NCBI RefSeq assembly: GCF_014353015.1
Contig: NZ_CP060704.1
Coordinates: forward strand, 4,551,001 to 4,615,000
Source: Chitinimonas koreensis
GTDB lineage: Bacteria > Pseudomonadota > Gammaproteobacteria > Burkholderiales > Chitinimonadaceae
DNA length: 64,000 bases
Direction of reading: 5' to 3'
The position numbers and the translations under genes are program-made. The notes beneath the pieces are model-generated. The model searched no databases, was not told where the DNA came from, and worked only from the letters and a program-made list of their open reading frames with translations. Shown in pieces: positions 43,092 through 51,562 of this stretch; the stretch's first letter is position 1, and every line of letters begins with the position of its first letter.

Positions 43092-43857
43092 GGGCGGTCT
43101 CCGTCGAAAAATAGTCGTGTAGGTGTTCGGTGAGCTGGCGCGCGGCCAGGGCCGGCTCGTGGCCGGCGCGCTCGAGAAAGGGCTGCACCGCAATGTCGTC
43201 GCGCACCACCAGGGTGAACTGCATGCGGCGCGGCGGCACCTTCCACCACGGCAGGCCCTTGGTCAGGCTCAAGGGCTCGCAGCGGATGGTGACCGGCGTG
43301 ACGTCGCGGCCGCCGCGCACCGCGATGTTGGCGGCGCCGCGCTGCAAGCGCATCGGACCGCCGACCGGGGTGCGGGTGCCCTCGGGGAAGATCACCAGGT
43401 TGTGGCCGGCGCACAGCGAGGCGATGCAGTCCTCGACCAGGCCGGCGCCCGAATCGTTGCAGATGTAGTTGGCGGCGCGCACCGGGCCGCGGGTGAAGGG
43501 GTTGCGCGCGAGGCCGCCGCGCACCACGCAGTCGGCGTCGCGCACCAGCGAGATCAGGAACACCACGTCGATCAGCGTCGGGTGGTTGGCCAGGATCAGC
43601 AGGCCCGGCCGCTGCAGCTTGTCGATGCCCTCGATGCGGTAGCGCAGGATGCCGAGCACGCGCATCAGCTCGATGAAGGCCGCGAAGGCGTAGTGAATGG
43701 TCAGCCGCGCCAGGCGCGCCAGCCGTTCGCGGTCGCGCACCGCCAGTTGCAGCAGCGGGAAGTAGACCAGCCGCAGCAAGAGGCCGCCTAAGCCGAAGGT
43801 GGAGAAGGCAATCGCGGTCGCGATCACGCGCCAGCCGCGATCGAGACGCTCAAGCAT
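43078..43857 (-). CDS. APE cluster PlsC-like 1-acyl-glycerol-3-phosphate acyltransferase
   Basis: The product is 259 aa. The catalytic His-x4-Asp is in LILANHPTLIDVVFLI and the phosphate-binding block in VIFPEGTRTPVGGPMRLQRG. One or two N-terminal membrane segments (AIAFSTFGLGGLLLRLVYFP) anchor it. It transfers acyl from ACP to a lipid, and in this cluster probably anchors the polyene (ApeD-like). Start and stop overlap both neighbours. Confidence 0.9.
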   Translation of the reverse strand: MLERLDRGWRVIATAIAFSTFGLGGLLLRLVYFPLLQLAVRDRERLARLARLTIHYAFAAFIELMRVLGILRYRIEGIDKLQRPGLLILANHPTLIDVVFLISLVRDADCVVRGGLARNPFTRGPVRAANYICNDSGAGLVEDCIASLCAGHNLVIFPEGTRTPVGGPMRLQRGAANIAVRGGRDVTPVTIRCEPLSLTKGLPWWKVPPRRMQFTLVVRDDIAVQPFLERAGHEPALAARQLTEHLHDYFSTETAHAGA

Positions 43858-44596
43858 GGCGCACCCAATGCCACTGGCGCACGCCGGCGCGGTGGACGTA
43901 GCGTTCGTCGCCGGACAGCAGGAAGCGCAGCGCGGCCAGGTCGGCCGGCCAGTCGCCGCGCGCCGCCGTGCCGTCGCCCGGCGCGGTGGCCAGCGAGAAG
44001 CCGCCATGCTCGGCGCGGACCAGCCGGCAGGCCCAGGCGCGCGGGAAGTCGGCGTGTTCGGCGAAGGATCGGTAGAGCGGCGGCAGCGGCTCGTCGTAGC
44101 AGACCACCAGCACGGCCGGCGCGCCGTCGGCCAAGAGGCCGAGCGCCTCGGTGAAGGCCGCCTCGGCGGTCTCGGCGCCGGCCGCCACCGCGGTGTAGGC
44201 GGCGGTATCGCTACGCGCGATCGAGAACAGCGCGCCGATCGCGTTGTGCACCGACAGGCTGAAGGCGGTCGGCGACAGCGCCTCGCCGGCGGCCAGCTGG
44301 CGCAGCAGCTCGACCGAGCGGGCGATGTCGCCGTAGCGCGAGGCGAACACCAGCGGGCAGTCGCCCGCCGGCGCCCCGTCCGATTCCCGGCCATCCAACC
44401 CCCAATAGGCCGCCTGCAGCGCGATGCGGCCCAGCCGCTCGACGCGGCGGCGCATCATCGGCGCCATCTCGGCCAGCGGCGGCGCCCCGTCGCCCTCGAG
44501 GGCACGGGGTTCGGCCAGCCAGGCCAGCCAGGCCTCGCGGTCCGGCAGCCCGGGTGCCCAGGCCGCCCAGCGGTCTATGGAAAAGCGAATGGTCAT
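43850..44596 (-). CDS. APE cluster beta-ketoacyl synthase-like chain-length factor
   Basis: The product is 248 aa, a shortened ketosynthase fold. At the site of the catalytic cysteine it has FSLSVHNAIGALFSIAR, with no Cys, as in the ApeC-type partner subunits that pair with an active ketosynthase. RYGDIARSVELLRQLAAGEA and LVVCYDEPLPPLYRSF also match. It is the first gene of the cluster, with a possible promoter at 44653-44684. Confidence 0.9.
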   Translation of the reverse strand: MTIRFSIDRWAAWAPGLPDREAWLAWLAEPRALEGDGAPPLAEMAPMMRRRVERLGRIALQAAYWGLDGRESDGAPAGDCPLVFASRYGDIARSVELLRQLAAGEALSPTAFSLSVHNAIGALFSIARSDTAAYTAVAAGAETAEAAFTEALGLLADGAPAVLVVCYDEPLPPLYRSFAEHADFPRAWACRLVRAEHGGFSLATAPGDGTAARGDWPADLAALRFLLSGDERYVHRAGVRQWHWVRHA

Positions 44597-44652
44597 GGTC
44601 GCGCGATGTCGTGTTCGAACGCTCGACGCGAAGGTAAAGGCTTGATTTCAAA

Positions 44653-44684
44653 AGTATAAAACCGGCACTCGACCCCACCGTCAG
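44653..44684 (-). promoter_or_regulatory. Possible promoter of the APE operon
   Basis: On the minus strand a TATACT (44653-44658) lies about 57 bp upstream of the first APE start codon. A CTGACG (44679-44684) is 20 bp further up, longer than ideal; the TTTTAT next to the -10 would give 17 bp. The 44597-44808 gap is relatively AT-rich near this point and holds no gene. Confidence 0.35.
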
Positions 44685-44808
44685 CACGGCGGCGCCCCCT
44701 CGAGCGAAGCGCGCGAGTCTAACAGAGTCATCAAGGAAAACAACCGCTTAGCGGCGACCGGCGGCCGGCATGCAACTTAATACCGCTCGACCGGTCGCCG
44801 CGGCCGGG

Positions 44809-45333
44809 CTAGAGCAAGGGCTTGAGATAGCCGTCGAGCCTGGTCTGATCGAGCCGGCCGGCGTGGGCCGCCACCCGCTTGCCGCTGGCGTCGTAGATCA
44901 CGGTATAGGGCAGCGCGCCGATGCGGTTGCCCTCGGACCGCATCAGGTCCATCGCCTCCTGCTCGCCGTACAGCAGCGGGTAGTCGACGCCGAGCTCGGC
45001 GGCGAACTTCTTCACTTCCGTCGGATTGTCGATGGCCAGGCCGACGAAGCGGACCTTGTCGCCGAGCGCCTTCTGGGTGGCGACGAACTCCGGCATCTCC
45101 TCGCGGCACGGCGCGCACCAGCTGGCCCAGAAGTTCAGCACCAGCGGCTTGCCGCGCCACTGCGCCAGCGGCTGCGGCTTGCCGTTCAGGTCGTTGAAGC
45201 TGGCCTGCCACAGCGAAACGGCCGGCGCGGCGGCGGCCACCGGCTCGGCCGGCTGGCTGCGCCACCAGGCGAAGCCGCCGCCGGCGGCCAGGGCCAGCGC
45301 AGCGACGGACAGGTAGAGGGCGGCTTTTTTCAT
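44809..45333 (-). CDS. TlpA/ResA-like membrane-anchored thiol-disulfide oxidoreductase
   Basis: The product is 174 aa. An N-terminal signal anchor (LYLSVAALALAAGGGFAWW) precedes a thioredoxin domain with LVLNFWASWCAPCREEMPEF, the CxxC active site, and the cis-Pro region IGALPYTVIYD. It reduces periplasmic disulfides. It lies 12 bp downstream of dsbD on the same strand, and DsbD is the natural source of its electrons. Confidence 0.92.
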   Translation of the reverse strand: MKKAALYLSVAALALAAGGGFAWWRSQPAEPVAAAAPAVSLWQASFNDLNGKPQPLAQWRGKPLVLNFWASWCAPCREEMPEFVATQKALGDKVRFVGLAIDNPTEVKKFAAELGVDYPLLYGEQEAMDLMRSEGNRIGALPYTVIYDASGKRVAAHAGRLDQTRLDGYLKPLL

Positions 45334-45345
45334 GGGGCGACGGAT

Positions 45346-47177
45346 CTAGGCAGAAGGTTGAAGACCGGTGAGCCGGGAGATAAAGGCGTCGGCGTCTTCG
45401 AAACCGATCAATCGCTGGCCGATCTCCTGGCCGCCGGCGCCGAAGAAGATGGTGCCGGGCGGGCCGAACAAGCCGAAGCGCTTGAGCAGCGCCTTGTGCG
45501 CCTCGGTATTGGCGGTCACGTCGGCCTTGAGCAGCACCACGCCGGCCAGCCGCTGCTGTACGCGCGCATCCGAGAAGGTGAAGCGCTCCATCTCGCGGCA
45601 ACTCACGCACCAGTCGGCGTAGAAATCGAGCATCACGGTCTTGCCGCCGGCCGCGGCTATGGCGGCGTCGAGTTCGGCCTCGCTGGCCACCGGGCGGAAC
45701 GCCAGCTTGGCTTCGGCCGCCTGCACGCTGCCGCCGGCCAGCGGCCTGAGCGGCTGCAGCGGATCGCGCGCGCCGGCCAGCAGGCCGATCAACTGCGCCG
45801 CGCCGACCAGCGCCAGCAGCACGCCGACCGCCTTGGCCAGCCGCTGGCGCGGCTTGGCGTGCGGCGCCAGCGAATCGAAGGCCGACAGCGCCGCGCCGGC
45901 GCCGAGCGCCAGCATCGCCCAGCCGAGCATATAGGCCCAGGCCGGCAGCACCGGACTGGCGATCCACAACGCCACAGCCAGCATCAGCGTGCCGAAGGCG
46001 TTGCGCACCAGGCTCATCCACGGCCCGGCCTTGGGCAGCACATGGCCGCCGGCGACGCCGACCACGATCAGCGGCAGGCCGATGCCGAGCGCCATCGCGT
46101 ACAGCGCCAGCGCGCCGCGCAGCACGTCGCCGCTGGCGCCGATGTAGCCGAGCGCGGCGGCCAGCGGCGGCGCGACGCAGGGACCGACGATCAGCGCCGA
46201 CAGCGCGCCCATGCCGAACACCGGCAGCCAGCGACCGCCGGGCAGCTTGTTGGAGGCGTCGTTGAGGCGCGATTGCAGCGCCGACGGCAGTTGCAGCTCG
46301 TACAGGCCGAACATCGACAGCGCCATCAGCACGAAGAAGACGGCGAAGGCGCCGAGCACCCAGGGCTGCTGCAGCGCGGCCGACAGCAGCGTGCCCGACA
46401 GCGCGGCGGCCACGCCGGCCGCCGCATAGGTCAGCGCCATGCCCTGCACGTAGACGAAGCTCAGCGCGAAGCCGCGGCCCTTGCCGACGCCGGCGCCCTG
46501 CCCCACCACGATGCCCGACACGATCGGGATCAGCGGGTACATGCAGGCGGTGAAGGCGAGGCCGAGGCCGGCCAGGAAGAAGAAGCCGAGCAGCGCCGGC
46601 AGGCTGCCCTGGCGGAACAGCACGGCGCCGTCGCCATCGGCGGTGGCCGCGGCCGGCGGTGTCGCGGTGGCAATCTTGGCGGATGCATCGCTGGCCGGCG
46701 CATCGCCGAACAGGCCTTTCACGGCCGCGCCGACGCTGGCGGCGACGCCGCCGCTCAGCGCCAGCTCGGTGGTCTGCGGCGGATAGCAGACGCCGGCGTC
46801 GGCGCAACCCTGCGATACGACCTGCAGCTTGGCGTCGGGCTTGAAGGCGGCCTCGGCGGTCAGCGGGATCTCGACCGCGTGGCGATAGGTCTCGACCTCG
46901 CCGAAGTAGTCGTCCTGCTTCTTCTTGCCCGGCGGGATCTCGGCCTTGACGCTGCCGTCGGGCAGCAGGCTGAACTTGAACTGGTCGCGGTAGAGGTAGT
47001 AGCCGTCGGCGATGTCGAACTTCACCACCGCGGTATTTTCGCCGGTCCGGCTCAGCGAGGGCTTGAAAGCCTGCTCGGGCGGCAGCAGATCATCGGGGTT
47101 GGCGGCCGCCTGCGCGGCGAAGCCGAGGAACCCGGCAGCCAATGCGGCGACAAAGCGGGGGCCAGGCGCAGAATCAT
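45346..47177 (-). CDS. dsbD: Thiol:disulfide interchange protein DsbD, frameshift in the signal peptide
   Basis: The product is about 610 aa and brings reducing power from cytoplasmic thioredoxin to the periplasm. It has the N-terminal alpha domain with CADAGVCYPPQTTELAL, eight membrane segments (CMYPLIPIVSGIVVGQGAG, GPCVAPPLAAALGYIG with the two membrane cysteines) and a C-terminal thioredoxin domain with DFYADWCVSCREMERF. An ATG at 47177 overlaps the cutA stop (ATGA) and, with one C restored in the GGGGG/CCCCC run at 47157-47161, gives the signal peptide MILRLAPRFVAALAAGFLGF. Without that base only an internal start remains. Confidence 0.93.
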
Positions 47178-47505
47178 CGCGCGCCCCCGGTTTCGGCCGC
47201 GACCCAGGCCAGGTATTCGGGCAGCCCGCCGGCGGGCAGCGCCAGGATCTCGGGCAATTCGTAAGGATGCAGCTCGCGCAATGCCGCTTCGAGCGCCGGG
47301 TAGGCGGCGGCGGTGGTCTTGATCAACATCGGGATCTCAGTCGCGGTTTCGATCGCGCCCGCCAGCGGTAGATCGAGCGGGCCGGCGCGAGCAGGTTGAC
47401 GCAGGCGGCCAGGCGGCGCTCGATCAGCGCGGCGGCCAGCCGGTTTGCCTCCCCCTCGTCGGGGGCGGTGCACATTACCATCAAGACGGAATCTTTTTCA
47501 TCCAT
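47174..47505 (-). CDS. cutA: CutA1 divalent-cation tolerance protein, with a frameshift
   Basis: Joined, the product is about 110 aa. The N-terminal half reads LMVMCTAPDEGEANRLAAAL and RRLAACVNLLAPARSIYRW; with one base restored in the GGG run at 47358-47360 it continues RGAIETATEIPMLIKTT and LHPYELPEILALP, the CutA1 core. The protein forms trimers and is linked to metal tolerance. Its start codon overlaps the divergent fxsA start by two bases. It is coupled to dsbD by an ATGA overlap, a pairing often seen in beta- and gammaproteobacteria. Confidence 0.9.
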
Positions 47506-48022
47506 GTTGCTTCGACTTCTCCCCCTGTTCGGCCTCGCCCTGCTGGCCCTGCCGCTGATCGAGCTCAGCGCCTCGATCTGGCTGGCCGGCCAGATCGGCT
47601 GGTGGCTCGCATTCTGGCTGTTCGCCAGCGCCTTGGTCGGCGTCGGCATCCTCAAGAGCTGGCGCATCGCCACCACCTGGGCCATGGTGGACAGCGTCCG
47701 CTCCGGCGAGTTGCCGCTGGGCCGCATGTTCTGGGTGGCGCGCAGCCTGGTGGCGGCGCTGCTGTTCATCTTCCCCGGCCCGGTCAGCGACCTGGTCGGC
47801 CTGGTCCTGCTGCTGCCCTGGCCGGGCGGCCGCACCATTCGCTTCGGCGGCGCGATGTCGGGTTCGGCGAGCTTCGGCGCGGATTTCGACCTGGGCCGAT
47901 CGGGCCGCGAACGGCCTACCGATCGCGGCCCGACCGGGCCACAGGGCGACGGCGTGATCGAGGGCGAGTACAGCCGCGTCGACGAGACCGCCAAGCCGCT
48001 GCCGCAGGAGCCGCGCGGCTGA
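47504..48022 (+). CDS. fxsA: FxsA family membrane protein
   Basis: The product is 172 aa. Four membrane-associated segments are seen (LLRLLPLFGLALLALPLIEL, IGWWLAFWLFASALVGVGIL, VARSLVAALLFIFPGPVSDL and a short one). PLIELSASIWLAGQIG and GILKSWRIATTWAMV are the family pattern, followed by a charged, Gly/Arg-rich cytoplasmic tail. FxsA interferes with phage exclusion when overproduced, but its normal role is unknown. No clear ribosome-binding site is seen before the ATG. Confidence 0.88.
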   Translation: MLLRLLPLFGLALLALPLIELSASIWLAGQIGWWLAFWLFASALVGVGILKSWRIATTWAMVDSVRSGELPLGRMFWVARSLVAALLFIFPGPVSDLVGLVLLLPWPGGRTIRFGGAMSGSASFGADFDLGRSGRERPTDRGPTGPQGDGVIEGEYSRVDETAKPLPQEPRG

Positions 48023-48072
48023 GGCGCCGCCCGGCGGTGGATCGTCGCCCGCCGCGGCAAGACCGGTTTTCG

Positions 48073-48180
48073 TAGGTCGGGCTTGATGCCCGACCTACGG
48101 CCGACCAGCTCATATCGGTCGGAAGTCATTCCGCCGGCGATGCCGATCCAGCGCGCAGTCGGAATGAATTCCGCCCTACA
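48073..48180. repeat. Adjacent GTAGGTCGGGC and GTCGGAAT palindromes
   Basis: GTAGGTCGGGCTTGATGCCC followed by GACCTAC (48073-48099) is one hairpin. TCGGTCGGAAGTCATTCCG and GTCGGAATGAATTCCGCC (48115-48176) form another pair. These are two more copies of the intergenic types at 42720 and 29268. The gap 48023-48200 holds nothing else. Confidence 0.75.
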
Positions 48181-48200
48181 ACCCGGCCGCGGCGCGCCTG

Positions 48201-48497
48201 CTAACCCAGCAACTCCCCGGGCGAGCGCCCGCTTCCCGTCACCCTCACCCGCTTGTGGCGCGACAGCTCGCCGCCTTCGATCCTTACCCGGTTCTTCGGC
48301 ACGCCGAACCAGTCGGCCAGCCAGCCGATCAGCGCCGCATTGGCGCGGCCCTCGACCGGCGGCGCGGCCAGCCGCAGCTTGAGCGCGCCATCGTGCAGGC
48401 CGGCCACCTCGGTCTTGCGCGCGCCCGGCTGCAGGTAGAGCGACAGCAGCCAGTCCTCGCCGTCGCGGCGGAACCAGCCGCCCGGGTCCTGCGCCAT
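48201..48497 (-). CDS. DUF167 family protein (YggU-like)
   Basis: The product is 98 aa. It has the family core LSLYLQPGARKTEVAGLHDG, LKLRLAAPPVEGRANAALIG and GGELSRHKRVRVTG. Function is unknown. It follows the yggT-like gene by one base on the same strand, a common pairing in proteobacteria. Confidence 0.9.
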   Translation of the reverse strand: MAQDPGGWFRRDGEDWLLSLYLQPGARKTEVAGLHDGALKLRLAAPPVEGRANAALIGWLADWFGVPKNRVRIEGGELSRHKRVRVTGSGRSPGELLG

Positions 48498-48498
48498 T

Positions 48499-49089
48499 TC
48501 AGCGCGAGACCAGGACGAAGGTGTAGAGCTGGCTCTCGATCGGCGCGACGGCGAAGTTGAGCACCATCTGCAACAGCAGCATCAGCACCAGCGGGCTCAG
48601 GTCGATGCCGCCGATGGTCGGGATCAGCCGCCGGATCGGCGCGAGGAAGGGCCGGGTCAGCCGGTCCAGCAGCGGCGCCAGCGGGTTGTACGGGTTGACC
48701 CAGCTCATCACCGCCTGCACCAGCACCGCGCCGAACATCAGGTAGAACGACAGCTTGAACAGCTCGAGCGCCGCCAGCAGCACCAGGCCCAGCGTGGCGC
48801 CCGACGACAGCAGGTTGACCGGCATCGGCGCCAGCAGCAGCAGGAGCAGCACGTGCATCAGGAGCGCGCACAGCCAGGCCAGCAGCACCGTGGCCGAATC
48901 GTAGCCGCCAACGCTGGGGATCAGCTTGCGCGTCGGCAGCACCACGAAATTGGTCAGCTTGACGGTGAATTGCGCCAGCGGATGCGAGAACGGCGCGCGC
49001 GCGACCTGCAGATAGAAGCGCAGCAGCAGGTTGAGGATGAAGAAACTGGCCAGGTTGCGGACCAGGAAGGCGAGCGCATCGTTGAGCAT
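48499..49089 (-). CDS. YggT family membrane protein
   Basis: The product is 196 aa with two YggT repeats: one ends LPTRKLIPSVGGYDSATVLL, the other LAPIRRLIPTIGGIDLSPLV, each with paired membrane helices. The family is tied to membrane protein or osmotic functions that remain unclear. The start at 49089 is preferred over 49146 because MLNDALAFLVRNLASFF is the normal beginning. Located between proC and DUF167 as in many betaproteobacteria. Confidence 0.9.
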   Translation of the reverse strand: MLNDALAFLVRNLASFFILNLLLRFYLQVARAPFSHPLAQFTVKLTNFVVLPTRKLIPSVGGYDSATVLLAWLCALLMHVLLLLLLAPMPVNLLSSGATLGLVLLAALELFKLSFYLMFGAVLVQAVMSWVNPYNPLAPLLDRLTRPFLAPIRRLIPTIGGIDLSPLVLMLLLQMVLNFAVAPIESQLYTFVLVSR

Positions 49090-49201
49090 GAGCGGATCAG
49101 CTTGCGTGTAAGGGGAACGGCCGGCCGGGCAATGCTGCCCGGCCACGTGGAGTCGCTGCGAATAGACCTGCGGCGCGGCGTTCGGTTCGGCGCCGGCCGG
49201 C

Positions 49202-50011
49202 TCAATCCCGGCCGAATTCGTCGGCCAGCTCGCCGGCGCGCAGCTGCGCCGCGCGCGCGGCGTCGACGATGGCCGCCTGCACGCCGAGTTCGTTCATGCG
49301 CGCCAGCGCCGCCGCGGTGGTGCCGCCCTTCGAGGTGACCTTGCCGCGCAGCGTGGCGGCGTCGTCGGCGCTGCCGAGCGCCAGCTTCACCGCACCGTCG
49401 AAGGTGCCGTAGGCCAGCGTGCGCGCGGTCTCGGCGTCGAAGCCGAGTTCGCGCGCGGCGGCGGTCAGCGATTCGATGAAATGGAACACGTAGGCCGGGC
49501 CCGAGCCCGAGATCGCGGTGATGGCGTCGAGCTGTTCCTCGCGCTCGACCCATACCACGCTGCCGATGGCGCGCAGGATGCGGTCGGCCGCCTCGCGGTC
49601 GGCCGCGCCGGCCTGCGGCCCGAGCCAGGCGCCGCTGACGCCGGCGCGCACCAGCGCCGGGGTATTGGGCATCACCCGCACCAGCCGCGCCGCGCCGCCG
49701 AGCCAGCGGTCGAGATCGGCCATCCGCACGCCGGCCGCGATGCTGATCACCAGCCGGCCGGCCAGCTCGGACGCGCGCGCCTTGGCCACGGCGGCGAGCT
49801 GCTGCGGCTTGACCGCCAGCACCGCCACCTCGGCCTCGGGCAGGGCGTCCTCGACCGCCACCGTGCCGACGCCGAAATCGCGCGCCAATTCGGCGCGGCG
49901 TTCGGCGCCGGGCTCGACCACGGACAGGTCGGCGGCGGCGAAGCCTTGCTGCAGCAGGCCGCCCAGCATGGCGGTGGCCATGTTGCCGCCGCCGATGAAC
50001 ACGATCCTCAT
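49202..50011 (-). CDS. proC: Pyrroline-5-carboxylate reductase
   Basis: The product is 269 aa and makes proline from 1-pyrroline-5-carboxylate with NAD(P)H. The N-terminal Rossmann motif IVFIGGGNMATAMLGGL, AVKPQQLAAVAKA, RVMPNTPALVRAGVSGAW and the substrate-site AISGSGPAYVFHFIESLTAA are all present, with VTSKGGTTAAALARMNELG near the end. The start overlaps the stop of the gene upstream by four bases. Complete. Confidence 0.96.
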   Translation of the reverse strand: MRIVFIGGGNMATAMLGGLLQQGFAAADLSVVEPGAERRAELARDFGVGTVAVEDALPEAEVAVLAVKPQQLAAVAKARASELAGRLVISIAAGVRMADLDRWLGGAARLVRVMPNTPALVRAGVSGAWLGPQAGAADREAADRILRAIGSVVWVEREEQLDAITAISGSGPAYVFHFIESLTAAARELGFDAETARTLAYGTFDGAVKLALGSADDAATLRGKVTSKGGTTAAALARMNELGVQAAIVDAARAAQLRAGELADEFGRD

Positions 50012-50574
50012 GCCTCGTTCTCCTGGATGAATCCGATTTCCGGCCGCCGCTTCTGCAAGAGGTGCCTGAGCAGGTTGAAATACAGCTTGTCGAGCTCGCG
50101 CCGGCCGCTGAACGGCAGCGGCAGCCGGCCGCCGCGATGCTCGAGCGTGAGCGCCGTGAGCCGGCCGTCTCCCATGCGGTAGCTCAGCCGCTCGATATCG
50201 GCCAGCGCGAGCGCGACCGGGCCGGGTCCGCCCCAGCCGCGCACGGCCAGCGAGATCGCCGCATCGTCGAGATCGACCACCGTGCGCCAGAACCAGCCGC
50301 GCAGATGCCACAGGGCGGCCAGCGCCAGGCCCAGGGCCAGCACGGCCAGCGCCAGCGCGATGCCGGAACGGGTCAGCAGCGCCTGCAGCAGCAGCAGGAC
50401 CACCACGACGGCGGCCAGGCCGGCGCCGAGGCGGGCGACCAGCCGGTCGGACGAGCCTTGGGGCAGGCGCTGCCAGGCCGAGGCGAGCTCGATCCGGTCG
50501 CTGCCCTCGCCCTCCTCGACGCGCAGCCAGCGGGCAAGGTCGGCGAGACTCGCCTGGGAGGTACTTGCATTCAA
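50008..50574 (-). CDS. Membrane protein of unknown function with a soluble beta-rich C-terminus
   Basis: The product is 188 aa. Residues 1-45 are soluble, followed by two membrane segments (ARLGAGLAAVVVVLLLLQAL and ALAVLALGLALAALWHL), then RTVVDLDDAAISLAVRGWGG and IERLSYRMGDGRLTALTLEH, reminiscent of a PH-like domain. I do not recognise the family. It is translationally coupled to proC (ATGA overlap) and sits where many relatives have yggS directly next to proC. Confidence 0.72.
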   Translation of the reverse strand: MNASTSQASLADLARWLRVEEGEGSDRIELASAWQRLPQGSSDRLVARLGAGLAAVVVVLLLLQALLTRSGIALALAVLALGLALAALWHLRGWFWRTVVDLDDAAISLAVRGWGGPGPVALALADIERLSYRMGDGRLTALTLEHRGGRLPLPFSGRRELDKLYFNLLRHLLQKRRPEIGFIQENEA

Positions 50575-50666
50575 GATGGATTTCCTCTCGGATTACGGCT
50601 CTCGGGGCCGGTCATGAATTCATGTGGTCGATCCGCATACGGTCGAAGAATCCACCTTCGAGCGAA

Positions 50667-50700
50667 GCGAGGCTCCCTCGCTGCGGCGAGGGCGGGGGAG
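50667..50700. repeat. 34-bp GCGAGGCTCCCTCGC palindromic repeat
   Basis: The sequence gcgaggctccctcgctgcgg with the following cgagggcgggggag is identical over 34 bp to the copy at 58889-58922. GCGAGG and CCCTCGC form a stem. It lies in the 236-bp gap between the unknown membrane gene and yggS, which holds no gene. Confidence 0.88.
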
Positions 50701-50810
50701 TCGGGATCTAGCCGGGGGAGCCGCTGGTCGAGTACGAACTGACCGCATGCGCCCGGCGCTGCCGGGTGTTCCGCTGCGGGTCGAACCCCGTCAAAGGTAT
50801 TCATATCAGA

Positions 50811-51494
50811 CTAGGCTCGACTACCGAAGAGCGCGGTGCCGACGCGGACCAGCGTGGCGCCCTCGGCGATCGCCGTTTCGAGGTCGGCCGACATGCCCAT
50901 CGACAAGGTATCGAGCGCCAGGCCGTCGGCGCGCAGCGCGTCGCGCAGCCGGCGCAGCTCGGCGAACTGGCCGGCCAGGCGAGCCGTGTCTTCGGTCGGT
51001 TCGGGAATGCACATCAGGCCGCGCAGCCTCAGCCGCGGCAAGGCCGCCACCGCGTGCGCCAGCGCGATCGCGTCGCCAGGGGCGCAGCCGGACTTGCTGG
51101 CCTCGCCCGACACGTTGACCTGCACGCAGACGTCGAGCGGCGGCAATGCGTCCGGCCGCTGTGCCGACAGCCGCTCGGCGATCTTCAGCCGCTCGATCGA
51201 ATGCACCCAGTGGGCGGTCTCGGCCACCGGCCGGGTCTTGTTGCTCTGCAGCGGGCCGATGAAATGCCATTCCACGTCGAGGTCGCGCAGCGCGGCGGCC
51301 TTGTCGACCAGTTCCTGCACGTAGTTCTCGCCGAAGGCGCGCTGGCCGGCCGCATGGCAGGCCCGCACCGCGTCGGCCGGGAAGGTCTTGCTGACCGCGA
51401 GCAGCGCGCAGTCGCCGTCGGGCCGGCCGGCGGCGCGCAGCGCGCCGGCGATCCGGGCCAGTACGGCCTGTCTGGATTTATCGAGGTCGGCCAT
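50811..51494 (-). CDS. YggS family PLP homeostasis protein
   Basis: The product is 227 aa with the alanine-racemase-like barrel. The PLP lysine is in LLAVSKTFPADAVRACHAAG, then FGENYVQELVDKAAAL, WHFIGPLQSNKTRPVAE and SMGMSADLETAIAEGATLVR, all standard. It buffers pyridoxal phosphate and has no known enzyme activity. It is divergent from pilT, the usual arrangement in betaproteobacteria. Confidence 0.95.
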   Translation of the reverse strand: MADLDKSRQAVLARIAGALRAAGRPDGDCALLAVSKTFPADAVRACHAAGQRAFGENYVQELVDKAAALRDLDVEWHFIGPLQSNKTRPVAETAHWVHSIERLKIAERLSAQRPDALPPLDVCVQVNVSGEASKSGCAPGDAIALAHAVAALPRLRLRGLMCIPEPTEDTARLAGQFAELRRLRDALRADGLALDTLSMGMSADLETAIAEGATLVRVGTALFGSRA

Positions 51495-51562
51495 CCATAA
51501 TGCTTCCGGAATATTTACCGCGCATCCCCAATAAGGACGCGGCTTCGAACAGGGAATTATAA

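Noticed and set aside
27229..44596. A type II polyketide or fatty-acid synthase for housekeeping lipids
   Set aside because: The ammonia-lyase, LolA-like carrier, DUF3261 lipoprotein, MMPL exporter and double ACP together are diagnostic of aryl polyene clusters.
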